From the NCBI GenBank assembly GCA_963556495.2, contig OY747709.1:17936900-18000899 (forward strand): DNA of 64,000 nucleotides. The letters run 5' to 3'. Positions 22,540 to 34,289 of this stretch are shown here, piece after piece (within the stretch, counting starts at the first letter, position 1; each line of letters starts with the position of its first letter). This DNA is from Valencia hispanica. Its lineage: Eukaryota > Chordata > Actinopteri > Cyprinodontiformes > Valenciidae. Position numbers and translations under genes: made by a program. The notes below the pieces were generated by a model. It was not told where the DNA came from. It did not search any database and saw only the letters and a list, made by a program, of their open reading frames with translations.

Positions 22540-23035
22540 CCAGTGCTCCTATCCTAGGGGTCCAGTCCTGGGGTTCCGCTTTCCCTCTGCCAGCCCCGGG
22601 AGGGCCCCGCACTGAAACCTAAGCCTCCTTCATGCTTGGGGAGTGAGCAGGCCCTTCTTTTCATCTGATGGGACGGGGTTTCCCCGTCCCATCAGGTGAT
22701 CCTTCCACGTAGTGCGTGGAAGGATCACGTTATTCCAGCCAGATCCTCCCCAACCCTTCAGGCACCCCGGCCGGCCAGGAGGAGGCAGTATATAGCCCCA
22801 GGACTAGTGCATGTTTTTGTGGGAGTAGCTCAAATTAGCTGCTCAAGGGAACACGGAAACTTGCAAACATGCAAACAAAAAGGCCTTTTCGCCAACCCCA
22901 CCCAGGGTGTGGGTACCGATGATGCGGGGGAACAAACACACCTTCAGCACCCACAGCGTCCCCGGCGGTAATTGAACCCGGGAGCTTCTAGCTGTGAGGT
23001 GAGCTGTGCTACCAGCTGCGCCACCGTGCTCCCTC
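22540..23035 (-). mobile_element. tRNA-derived SINE, minus strand
   Basis: The minus strand starts near 23,035 with a tRNA-like head. Its A box TGGCGCAGCTGG is at 23,012-23,023. A degraded B box, GGTTCAATTAC, is at 22,968-22,978. The body continues leftward through GGTACCCACACCCTGGGTGG. Two perfect hairpins lie at 22,665-22,728. The right end is well defined, the left end is not. RNA polymerase III promoter boxes of this kind drive SINE transcription; movement would depend on a partner LINE. Confidence 0.7.
22665..22728. repeat. Two back-to-back perfect 14-bp stem-loops
   Basis: Stem 1: CTGATGGGACGGGG (22,665-22,678), loop TTT, CCCCGTCCCATCAG (22,682-22,695). Stem 2: GTGATCCTTCCACG (22,696-22,709), loop TAGTG, CGTGGAAGGATCAC (22,715-22,728). 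There is no gap between the stems. Confidence 0.9.
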
Positions 23036-26000
23036 AATAATGAAATTTTTAAAGCAAAAACAGATAGACACTGGAAGAAAAAGAGGATTCTGCCCAAGTT
23101 CACAATTCTTATTTCTAAACAATGTCATGTGTATTGTTTCACCTGCTGTATTTTTAAGTACTTAAATTGTGGGTATAGCTGAGAAACAACTCTTTTTGAA
23201 TAAATAGAATCCATCTATTCTCTGTTGTCTGTCACTTGATAGAGAACAAAGTCAGACTTTTTCTGAGACTTGTCTCTCATCTTTCCTTCTCCTTTTGAGT
23301 CTGTAACTCTGTGTCTAAGCAGAAAAGCAGCACATGAAAATAATCCCCCAGACCCAGGAGCTGAAAACGCAGCATGGGAGGAAATTATTGATTCAGTGTC
23401 ATGAATAGGTAATGGTGAGGATGCATCTCACTCTCAAACAAAACCATTTTTCTTCTGAAGTTTTCTGTACAAGCTGTCAATGAAAATGACATATAGGGAG
23501 AAGTAATTGACAGCTTTGCAACATGATGAAAATTCCCTAATGGGCTTTAATTTGGATCGTCTGTTTCCAAGTTTTGTCTGTGAAAGTGTTTAAAGACTAA
23601 TTTTTCACAGCAACACAAAAATATAGTTTAGGGAAAATTGATACATACAAGTGGAAGATTTATTAAATTTTCCTTATTTTTTGATATAGCTATAGCAAAG
23701 CAAGAGAAGTTCACTGTTCCACATTTACATAGTAAATGAATTAGGGCAACACTAGTTAGCATCTGTTCTGAACAATTTCCTGTGAAGTATTTCATTGACA
23801 GTTTTTGTCTTTGTCAATTAATTAAGAATGTTAATGCAGATTGATACAAAATCTGTAAAAATGTTTATAAGGTAAAAACAAAACCATAGCTAAAGAAAAC
23901 AAATCTAAAAAATAAATTATTGAGAGTAACTTGTGTCTCTTTTTGGTAGTTTTTGCTGAATGGATGTAATTGGGACATTCCAGCAACAGAAACAATTTAA
24001 AGGAGAACTTTATTTGTAGTGTTAAGCATATAGAAATACAAAGTAAATTATGCAAATTAGGATATGATATAATTTAACCACTTCCACTGACTTTCAAGGT
24101 AGCAAATAGCATTTATCATTACCAAGGATGCCAGATTGCAACAACCTGAACTATTCTGAATGTTCATCAGTGTGCACAGAGTTTGCACAGCATTTTTAAA
24201 AGTCTGTGACAGCACATTTTGTATTCTAGAATAATTTCCTAAAGTATACTTGTAACAGTAGTGTAGCGTTATTTACCTAAATTGGCATGTCCTCCCATGT
24301 AATTCTAATTCAAAATAGATACACAATAATGTGATGGGTAACCAGTCTTTTTTTGAGTCTTTCTGAGTTTTTTTGATTGAAAAAAAAACATACAATCTTA
24401 CAACAACACAGTCACAAACTGCCATTTACAAAATATTTGAGGAGAAGGAAAAGAGAAATTTAAAGAATAAAAGGGGTGAAAGGCCACTGTTTCCTTATTT
24501 AAAATTAAAAATGTAGCACAGGACATTATTAAACTTAGTCAGTCTGAGTCACAGGTAAAGAAGAGATAAAATATTCCACAGGAAGGTGATCTACTGTGTG
24601 ACATTGAGCAGGGTAACAGGAGCAGAGTTCCACGAATCCAGGAGTGTAAGGAACAAGTGCAATGAGACATCACTGTCTGACATAGGCAGAATGTCACATA
24701 ATACCAACTACATGAAACAGATTACAGACAGCAGTACTTCGGACTATGTTGTGTTTGAATTTATGAAGTTTATAAAAGGGCCCAGATTTCAATAAACATA
24801 GAACGAGTGTCACCCAGGCAATAACGGACCTCTTTAACGTACTAACATGCATCATTTCACGTTACCAAACAACAGAAGGAGGGGGAGCTGAGGTTACCCA
24901 ATCTTGAAATGAGTTTAATATTCTTTAAGAAACATTGTTTTTGGCACATTACAACATTTTATTTTTTATCAATTTGTCTGTTTTTAAAAATCTTAAAAAC
25001 ACAGACTACAGACTACGGCTGTTCAATATTGACAAAGAAATTATATAACAATATATTTTTTCATATTTCCCTGATAATTATATTCGACAATATAGATGCG
25101 ACGCCCAAAATTACAAAGAAACTCTTAAAGTATAATATAATTTATTTTTATTTTTTTATGAACTGCAATGAATGACTTTCCTGTTTCAGGGGTTAAAAAT
25201 TATTTTGAAAAAAAATAATTTTACTAAGAAGGCTTTGTGCCAGAAAAAACAATTTTTTCTATACTAAACATGAACTTAGTCGGACTACAGCGCTTTTTTG
25301 GGGGCCATGCCTGTGGCATTTTTAGCCTCTAAAGGTATTTAACAGCTTCACCCATCATTCTGTTTACATTTGAACCCATTGTGAGGATGTACTGTTGGAC
25401 ATATGTTGCGGGGCTTGAAAACGTTTTGTTTTTGGAGAATGCCACGCTGTGCTGACTAAGATTGAGCTGTATGGTGCAATTAGCAGGGTCAATGAGGCCA
25501 ATAAGTGCTGCTGCTTGCTTTTTCCTTTAGCCATCCCCAAGGACCAACGTGTATGTGCCTGATTAGAGCAAAACAGCATAGTTTGCAGGTGTTGGTAAAA
25601 AGTAAATCATGACAAGAAGGTGTTATCTGCAAGGGCATTTTTTCTTTATTGTGTCTCCTTTTTACATTACATAGCTCTTTTGCATTAATGAAACTTTTGT
25701 CATACCTACAGACTTCCTGGCATAAGAGTTGTGTACATTTGCAGGTGAGTTAAGTGCTTCAAAACACCTCAGTGATCTGGAGGTGGAAGGTAGGTGGCTA
25801 CAGGGGGGCCTTTGACATTTTCCTCAGCAGGGCTCAGAAATGGAATCTGTGACATTACAGAAGCAGCTAAAATTTTACCCAGAGATTAACAGGTACAACA
25901 TATTACATTCATATAAGCTTTTTGTTTTTACCATTTTTACAGGAATATTTGACAAAATACCCTTATAAACCCTCTGGATGTCCATGCTGTTTCATTCACT

Positions 26001-26699
26001 AAAAACAACTTTAAAGAAAAGCAAGTAAAGTAATGTTATAGCTGTGCCAAACCCAAGACACATAACACTGGTGAGAGAATCTGGTTGCTAGGGCAACAGA
26101 GTATCCAGCATTGCAGAAGTGCTTAAATACATTTTTAATGAGAGTGAATAAAATGGTGGAAAGTAGGTAAACGAAGAGCGGTAGTGTCCCAGCTTACTTC
26201 TATCGACAGCAGGTTTATGTACCTGACAGCATGCTTACACAGTCATCACTATGTCTCACAAATTGGGACAATCACTTTGTCAACTTGTTACTATTATCTG
26301 TTATATCAGGATCACTTCATCATTCATCTATAATAAATAGCCCAAAGAGAATGCAATCAGGAGGTAATCAGAGCAAATGTCTACTGTTAGTAAGAAAAGG
26401 AATACAATATAAGTGGCTGTTATATTTATCTGATACTCTAATTGGTAGCCTATGCATAGGAAAAGTGAAGGGATTGGATCTTCTGTTGACACTCCTAATA
26501 CCGTCCCTTCCACCCTCGACCTTATGTCAACTTAATTGTTGTTTAAAAATATATACATCAGAACACAAAAACCCCCACTAGCTGTAAATTAAATATTCCA
26601 TCTAGCTTGTCATTAAATTCAGTACATCAAAGATGATGGAAATTTTTGGCAAAAAGGCTTTTTTTTAATGAGAGAATGTGGCAATCATGAGAAAAAAAT
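23036..26699. other. Long non-coding stretch, unique-looking
   Basis: No recognisable coding region, RNA gene or transposon body is seen. Most is AT-rich. A perfect 11-bp inverted repeat, AAGCTGTCAAT (23,471-23,481) with ATTGACAGCTT (23,506-23,516), sits in a low-repeat patch that could be a conserved non-coding element. Short frames such as 26,231-26,581 have no domain pattern. Confidence 0.5.
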
Positions 26700-27222
26700 T
26701 TAAAAATACTTTGTTGATCCCAGAGGGTAAATAAGTGTTGGTATAGCTCACATAATTACTTCTTTAAGGAGTTGTTGTAGATAATGATGACTGTGGGCAG
26801 GAAGGATTTCCTGCAGTGGTCTGTGTTGCAGCAAAACTGAAGAAGCTTCTGACTGAAGAAGCTCTGTTGTTGTATGACAGCCTCATGAAGAAGGTGCTCA
26901 GGGTTGTCCATAATGTTTTTGATTTTATGAAGAATCCTTCTTTGTATCATCATCTCCAGTGGTTCCACAGTTGTCTCCAGAACAGAACCATTCTTCTTTA
27001 TCAGGTTGTTGAGTCTTTTAAAAGTCCCTGGCTCTGATGCTGCTACCCCAACCGATGATGGCTGAGTAGATTACACTCTCCACAACAGACTTGTAGAAGA
27101 TTTGAAGCATCTTGCTGCAAACCTTGAAGGACCTAAGCTTCCCCAAAAAGTACAGTCTTGTAGATGATTTCACTGTTCAGTGTTCAGTCCAGTCTGTTGT
27201 CAAGGTGAACTCCGAGGTATTT
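26700..27222 (-). pseudogene. Non-LTR retrotransposon 3' fragment (RT C-terminal region)
   Basis: On the minus strand the translation contains VEPLEMMIQRRILHKIKNIM followed by FCCNTDHCRKSFLPTVIIIYN, with breaks upstream. This is the conserved region after the RT domain in a common fish LINE, ending in a CTCTGGGATCAACAAAGTAT tail at about 26,707. It is 5'-truncated where another LINE begins at 27,223. The clade is not resolved by eye (Rex1/L2-like are candidates). Confidence 0.6.
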
Positions 27223-29093
27223 AAGGCAAGGCAAGACTTTTATTTTTAATTTTATTTGTATAGCACACTTTCAACAACAAGGTAATTCAAGGTGCTTTAC
27301 ATGATTAAGTGTTAAAATAAAAATAGCAGTAAAACAGACAAAGCATTTAAAGTAAAAACAGCAATAAAGCAAGAAGCACACACAGATTCATCAAAGCATT
27401 AAGTATAAAATGTAAAAACAGCAGTAGAAAAAGAAGAATACACAAAATATGATACAACAAAGCATTACTCAAAGGCAACTCTAAACAGATACTTTTTTGA
27501 GTTGTAATTTAAATGAACTCAGTGTTTCAGCAGCTATGCAGTGTTCTGGAAGTTTGTTCCAGATTAGAGGAGCATATAAAATGAAAGCTGCTTCTCCATG
27601 TTTGGTTCTGATTGTAGGGATGTTGAGTAGACTGGATTTAGAGGACCGGAGTGGTCTGGGGGATAGGTATAGTAACAGCAGGTCTTCAAGATATTTTGGT
27701 GCTAAGCCATTCAATGATATATAAACTAGTAGAAGTATTTTGAAGTCTATTTTCTGAGCTACAGGGAGCCAGTGTAATGACTTTAGAACTGGGGTGATGT
27801 GCTCTACTTTCCTGGTTCTAGTGAGGACACGAACAGCAGCGTTCTGGATCAGCTGCAGCTGTCTGATTGACTTTTTAGGCAGACCTGTGAAGATGCTGTT
27901 GGAGTAATCAGTTGGACTAAAGATAATCGCATGGATGAGGGTTTTCGAGGTCATGTTGCAACATTTGTCCTTTAATTCTAGAAATGTTCTTTAGGTGATA
28001 GAAGGCTGACCTTGTTATTGCTTGTATGTGACCCTGGAGGTTCAGGTCTGAGTCCATTACTATACCCAGATTTCGGGCCTGATCAGTAGTTTATATCTGT
28101 ATTAACTGGAGCTGTGTGCTGACTGTTGATCTCTCCTCTTTAGGTCCAAAAGTTATTACTTGAGTTTTGTTTCTGTTCAGCTGGAGAGAATTATGGCACA
28201 TCCATCAATTGATTTGCTCAATGCATTCACTTTGGATGGGTTCAAAGTCACCTGGTGACATTGTAATATACAGTTGAGCATCATCTGTATAGTTATGGTA
28301 GCTAATCTTATAGGTTGTAATAATCCTGGCTAGTCAAGAATGTAGATATTAAGTAGGAGGGACTCCAGGATGGAGCCCTGGGGCACCCCACATATGACTT
28401 CTGTTTGTGCTGATGAAGAACTGCCTATTGACACAAAGAAGTATCTGTTCTTTAAGTATGACTCAAACCTGCCAATTACTGTACATGAGAATCTGATCCA
28501 GCTCTCCAGTCGTTTCAATAATATATTATGATCAACAATGTCAAATGCTGCACTGAGGTCCAAAAGTACCAGCAATGTGGTTGTACCACAGTCTGTATTT
28601 ATGATGATGTCATTGAAAACTTTGACTAGGACAGACTCTGTGCTCTGGTGAGCACGGAAACCAGACTGAATAACATCAAAACGGTTTGTCATTGTTAGGA
28701 AGCTATTTAACTGTTGAAACACAGCTTTTTCAATAATTTTACTGATGAATGGAAGATTAGAAATTGGCCTGTAGTTCTGCCTTAACGTGTTGTCCAGGTT
28801 GTTAGCAGTGGTTTAATACCTGCTGTTTTTAAAGCCTGAGGGAAGAGGCCAAAGAGGAGGGATGAGTTAACTATTTGAATCAGATCAGACCCAGTGACAG
28901 GGAAAACTTTCTTAAGGAAAGCTGTGGGTAGGATATCAAGACAGCAAGAGGAGGACCTTACTTGGTTAATGATTTCTTCAAGGTTTCTTTGGTTTAATTC
29001 ATGGAATTTAGACATTTTCTCTACATTGGTGTTAATTAGGTATAACATTGGTAGTGGGTTTGATACTGCAGTACAGTCGTATCGAACAGAGGG
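27223..29093 (-). mobile_element. L2-like LINE, same subfamily as the split host LINE, 5'-truncated
   Basis: The left end shows GGCAAGGCAAG and the inverse of the 3' tail seen at 21,940-22,010. Reading leftward: RT start (about 29,050-28,782), RT palm LLDLSAAFDIVDHNILLKRL and GVPQGSILESLL (28,722-28,330), YTDD instead of YADD near 28,285, then the C-terminal domain (27,954-27,481; SLHWLPVAQKIDFKILLLVY). Stops and frameshifts separate blocks. The wording closely follows the plus-strand LINE at 19.2-22.0 kb (for example TKHGEAAF and CIAAETL), so both belong to one subfamily. The endonuclease is missing. Confidence 0.8.
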
Positions 29094-30728
29094 AAGGTAG
29101 ATGTATTATTTTATCTTTTCAAAGTAACTTGGTTTTAGACAAATCTAAGCGTGTGTTTTTACCAGAGGAAATTCTGAACAGTTTTGTTCAAGTAGAAGCT
29201 GGGATTCTTGATAAAGTTTTCTCCTCAGTGAGGCCCACCACATATCTTTTGCACCCAATCTCCACTTCATTTTTAAGCCATTTTATGGATATTTTAGAGA
29301 TGAGATTTTAAGTTTGATGAATTGCTCCCTTCAGACAGGGGTCTTTCCTCCCACCTTTTCAATTGGTGGTGGTGAGGCCCCTGTTGAAGAACAGCAACTT
29401 AGAATTTGAATGATTTTAACAACTTTCGGCCGGTATCTAACTCACCGTTTTTAAGCGAAATTTTAGAAGAGCTTGTTTTAATTCAATTTAATGATTTTGT
29501 TAACGTTCATAATGTCCAAGAGAAATTTCAGTCTGGTTTTAGCGTGAACCATAGCACCGAGACGGCCCTTTTGAAGATTTTAAATTATTTCAGATTAAAC
29601 TATGATGCACAGAGGGTGACAGTGTCACGCTGCCCTATTCACTCCTCATTGTCTTCACCTGTCTCTCAAATCATTCACACCTGATCCTACTCACCTCCGG
29701 CCTTTAAACCCCATCACTTCTCTCCACTCATCTCCGGATCATTAACACAGTGTCTTCATCTCCATGGTGTGTCGTCTTCCTGCCTCTCCGTTCCTGCCCG
29801 ATGTCCATTCTCTCGGTTCCTGCCATCATCCTCTTCACCATCACCATCATCACCTTCACCTTTAATAAACATCCTGCACCTGCTATCAGCGTCTGCGTTT
29901 GGGTCCATACTCCACACACATCACTGACAGACAGTGCTGGTTCTACTGGATCTAAGCACGGCCCTTGATACAGTGGATCACACTATTCTTTTAACCCGTT
30001 TAAAACAGATTGACCTCTCTGGTGCTGTTCACAAATGGTTCACATCCTATCTCACAGACAGGACTTTTATGGTAAGTTTAGATACCTTCTCCTTTAACGT
30101 CCACAAGATTACTTGCGGTGTGCCCCAGGGTTCAATTTTAGGCCCAGTGCTTTTTAAGCTTTATATCCTCCCTCTTGGCAATGTCATCAGAAGACATGGA
30201 GTTAACTTTCACAGTTAGTCTGATGATACACAGTTGTACATCTCCATATATCCTGATGACACACGGTCAATGAATGTTCTTCTTAACTGCATTTTAGACA
30301 TATCATCCTGGATGACAAAAAACTTTCTCCAGCTCAACCAGGAGGAAATTAAAGTTTTTTTCATCGGTCCTGAGGCTACAATCACTGTCATTTAATCTTT
30401 CTTTACAAGTGAAAGACCTGGGCGTGGTATTTGATTCTGAGCTGACTTTTATCTCTCACAATAAAAACATTACTGATGTTGATGTGCTGCTGCTGATGGC
30501 TCCCTTGATGGCTCATCTGTACTCGGCCCAATGTCCTTTTATTGTTGCTATTGAATGTGTGTGGGCATGGGGGCTGGGTTGGGGGGAGGGGGGAATAATT
30601 TTGATCATGCTTTTAAATCTGCTGGGGAGGGATGGGAATGTGGTATATGTGGGGTCATTTTTAATCTGTAGAGCACTTTGAGTTGCTATGTTTGGATGAA
30701 AAGCTCTCTATAAATAAAGCTTGATTTG
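29094..30728 (+). mobile_element. L2-like LINE fragment split by a solo LTR
   Basis: Plus-strand RT region of another subfamily: VFSSVRPTTYLLHPIS at about 29,220, the RT start with FQSGF and NHSTETALLKIL at 29,530-29,585, then an LTR insert. It continues STALDTVDHTILLTRLKQ (29,950 onward) and CGVPQGSILGPVLF. YADD is degraded (about 30,218). Most of the C-terminal coding region is deleted near 30,470. The 3' end AGAGCACTTTGAGTTGCTAT with ATAAATAAAGCTTGATTTG is a classic L2-type tail. It abuts the minus-strand LINE at 27,223-29,093 head to head. It is not functional. Confidence 0.75.
29623..29929 (+). repeat. Solo LTR, Ty3/gypsy-type
   Basis: 307 bp from TGTCACGCTGCC to CACTGACA, with terminal TGTCA/TGACA inverted bases and GACAG on both sides (29,618-29,622 and 29,930-29,934). 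AATAAA lies about 65 bases before the end, followed by a CTGCGTTTGGGTCCAT block. A related LTR on the other strand lies at 45,738-46,030. Recombination between two LTRs would leave this solo copy. The Ty3/gypsy assignment is inferred from LTR style and the second copy. Confidence 0.8.
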
Positions 30729-31985
30729 GTATTCTCATATTTTGAAAGTTGCATTTTATCTGTCAGAAGATTTCCAACAAAATTCTGGCCCATTTTGGAC
30801 CTTTTGGCACCACAATTACAGTATCTAAACCTCTGTGCAACTCATTGATCTTTTGTCACACTCCTTCCTATCTTGCCATGAAAAGGTTATTGAAAAATGC
30901 TATATATGTTTGAATGAGGAAATGAAGGGAATTGTGTGGATCATTCAGTTCTGTCACCTCATTAATTATGCTTTTGTTCTGAATGGTGCATGTGTATTAG
31001 GATGTATGGGGTGGAATTCAAATGAATATGTCACATCTGGATGGGGTATATTACTGTTTTATTTTATGTATTGATTTTTTCTTACATGCCTAATCATTAA
31101 CTGACATTTTTAGGGAATGACCTTTCAAGGCTGTATGAGCACCCCCAGGTGGTCAGATATTTATTAATCAAATTAGTTTTACAGTAGGTCAAACCCCCAA
31201 CTTTTACTTTCAATTTCCAGCATCACAAATTTCAATGTGAATTAAATTGAACATGCTCTTTTTTATTAAAGTAGTTTTAGAGTTGATTCAGAGTTGGTTG
31301 AAGAGCTATCTCTCAGTTTTCTTAATAGACTACATGGCTGATTCAGCAAAGCATCTGCAGTGCATTGCTGTAATTGCAACAGACTGAAAATATTTTGTAC
31401 CCTAAAACAGCAAAGAAGAAGAAGAATTTAAAAAGCTCCTCTAAAGTCAAATCCTCAGCATTTCTGATCTTTTCTCATCCTACTGAGCTAACCAGCCGCA
31501 GTGCTTGAGGGTGTCCAGCCGCATCCCTCTCAGCTGCTGTGTTTCAGAGTCTGAGTCAGGCCTCACCCTGAGGGCGTGCTCTTTGATTGGCTAAGTCTTT
31601 GCTCTCATTGAACCTTTCTGAGTTGTTACATCTAATTTCTATATTTTCCTGCTTAGAGCTGTTTGTGACAGCTTAGACAGTTTAGACAAATAGCTTACCA
31701 AAATAAAGTCCACTAAAACTAGGCTAAATGCCAAAAATGTCTCCAGGTCACAGAATTGTGACATAGTACATGCGGTCTCTTTCACTTGAATCTAAAAAAA
31801 ACAAGCCACTTCATGAGCATCCTCCCTTATCATAAATCACAAAGGAAGCCGGCGATATCCTGCAAACATGTAAACTTTCAAAAATCTATATGGCATTGCA
31901 GAACCAAAAAAAGGCATGAGATGGAGCTTAGCAGGTTTGATATGGAGTATTACACATCAAAACGGTGTCTGAAAACCTCTGAGGA
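30729..31985. other. Non-coding stretch
   Basis: AT-rich sequence without recognisable coding regions. Short frames (30,835-31,074 and 31,786-32,007) show no domain-like pattern. No repeat family is recognised. Confidence 0.45.
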
Positions 31986-32640
31986 TGAGACCATAGACTG
32001 TTTATAAAGATGGACAAAGCCTCACTGATGTCACACGTATGTTTCTGAAGAGCTGAATTGAAGCCAACTGGGCGGTTCCCACCACCACCATCTTGGCTGT
32101 GTCACACATCTCGTCACACCCAGAAAATACAAAAAAATGGGCAAAGAGGTGGAGCAGAGAGTAGGGCTGTGAGGGTGGGGATGGATGATTGACACTCTGA
32201 GCTACGAGCTAACTGAGCTAACTCGGAGCCAATCGAAGCTGTTAGTGGTCCAGCAGGCCCTTTCAGCCAGAAAACCGTGGTTGCTGGCTGCTACATCTCT
32301 GCCTTCTTGTCAAATTGAATAATTTTGTCAAATAAAATCATGAAGCCTTGTTGGTCCATCACTTTCACTAAAACTGTGAATTTTTATTAAAACAAGTTTT
32401 AATAATCAATGTGTAAAGAAGAAATGTGATAATCTCAAACCCATTTTTGACCAAGCAGCGTTATCTTAGCTTATCTTACCTGTAAACATGTTTATTTCTG
32501 CTGTGAAGTTGCCGTTTCTAACATGGGAGTCAATGGGAACCTGCTCCTTTTTGGATGAGGGGAAACTTCAATTTATGTGACATTGGGGTATTGCTCCAAA
32601 TTTTGCCAGAGGAGTTTGCACCTTAGGTGAGACACATTTG
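31986..32640. repeat. Teleost interspersed repeat, family not named
   Basis: The start ATAGACTGTTTATAAAGATG followed by GCCTCACTGATGTCACACGT, then a GGGCGG segment and ATGGGAGTCAATGGGAACCT, matches a pattern I recognise as a high-copy fish repeat, probably a non-autonomous DNA transposon. I cannot place the ends or find convincing inverted repeats. Confidence 0.45.
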
Positions 32641-34285
32641 TGTTCTACTTTTTTATTTATTTATTTTTCCAGCATAACTGTTACTGAAGAAACTATACTT
32701 AGCTGATGTGCAATGATATTTTTGTCACTTCATTAGGATTTTTAAAATTATGGTAAGAAATAATGTTAAGTGATAAGGGGCTGTGACTATCCCACTTTGG
32801 TAGTAAAGGGTGTAAGAGGAGTGAGTTGACTTCAACCCCCCTCGCTTCCTCGATTCTTTCTCAAACATACAGAGATGGTGAAAAAGGGGGTCTTAAGCCT
32901 GCCATGAAGTGTTTTGTGAAAGAGGCTTATGGCTAAATCTAAATCAGAATTTATTTTCAAAATAAACACTGAGATTTATATATTGATTAACATCAAAAGC
33001 AACTTTGTAAAATAGATCAAGCCTACCCAGAGGATGACAAAAGAAAAACCAAGGGCAACTCAGCTCACCAAAGAATGAATCATTCAGGACTCCTTCACTA
33101 ACTAAAGACTGTCTAAATCAAAAGCACACTTTCTGGCCTTAATGCAAGAATCTTACTTCTTGAACTGTTGTGCAATTAATTCCATTCCCTGTGTCAAAAC
33201 CTGCAATTCAACCAAGAAGAACAGGATTTATTTCCACAGAGAAACCCCCAACTCATTGGATATTTGAAAATCATGTCATGAAAGAGAATATTCTGAACAT
33301 ACCAGGGTGCATGATTTTTATTTGGTCCAACTGCAAAGAGGAGAAATTGACAACAATGAAAGCAGCTCCTAAGATCACAGCTGCAGATTGTGGGACAAGG
33401 TTGCAAGCCCTTCGTTCTCAAAGCTTATCAAGTTTAGAGTTTTTTTTCTCTGCTGCAGAGCTCAAAAAGCAACAAAATGTCTATGGCAAATTTCTTCTCT
33501 GCAAGAGGAGTAAGATGTAACATAATCCCCACACCTGCACTGTTCAGTAAAAGGTTTATTCAACTGTTTGAAGATTAAAGATTAACCTCCTGCTTACATC
33601 TAGTCTAGAACACCTCCAGTATGAGAAAGCCTATGACTTGCAGTAGGGATGGAGGATGTTTCCCAGTAGCAAAGATAGTTTCTAATCCTCTGCTCACAAA
33701 AACAAACTGAAATTGCAACTTGATGCTCCAGGATAAGTACTGTGTGCAACATCTAGAGTGAGTGATCTACTTTAGGCTGTTTTGAGGCCACACGGTGTCC
33801 CATATTGCCCATCCTTCACTTCTACAATTCAGGAGAAAAGTGCTGGGTTTTGATAAGTAGCTCGAAGGCTTTCCGGTGTTTATTTGTGCTCTCTAGATGA
33901 ATTGTAGCCACTCTAAGTAGCTTATCTAAAAACTGTCCCAATCTGGCCCCACCTCCTCCCACCCACTGCTGTCTTGTGTCTTCAGATCACACCTCTCTAC
34001 TGCTGGCCCCTATCCTTTCCTGTCTGGTTTCTCTACCTCCTGTCCTGATTTGTTGTCCCTGAGGGAATGGCCATGACATGGCCGCTGCACTACATAATGA
34101 ATTTTCTTTTGGTTGCTGTGTTTTTTCCTTCAGCCTCTTTGAATGCGTTCGGACTGGGAATCCCACCGGCCATTGTGCTAGATTCATTTACAATGATTAA
34201 GGTAACCCAGTTCAGCTTCTTTCAAAATTTTTGACCTCAGCGATCTAGTTTTTACAAGCAACAACTAAAGCACGAGATTCTGGGA
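32641..34285. other. Non-coding stretch
   Basis: No recognisable gene or repeat. The frame at 33,170-33,520 (116 codons) has no domain-like pattern and ordinary composition for random sequence. Confidence 0.45.
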
Positions 34286-34289
34286 AACG

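Noticed and set aside
22960..23030. tRNA gene on the minus strand
   Set aside because: The A box is good but the B box is degraded, no acceptor or anticodon stem closes, and the sequence continues as a SINE body.
26231..26581. 116-codon plus-strand frame
   Set aside because: Low-complexity Leu/Ser-rich translation without motif; consistent with chance.
33170..33520. 116-codon plus-strand frame as a host exon
   Set aside because: No domain-like pattern, splice sites or supporting composition.
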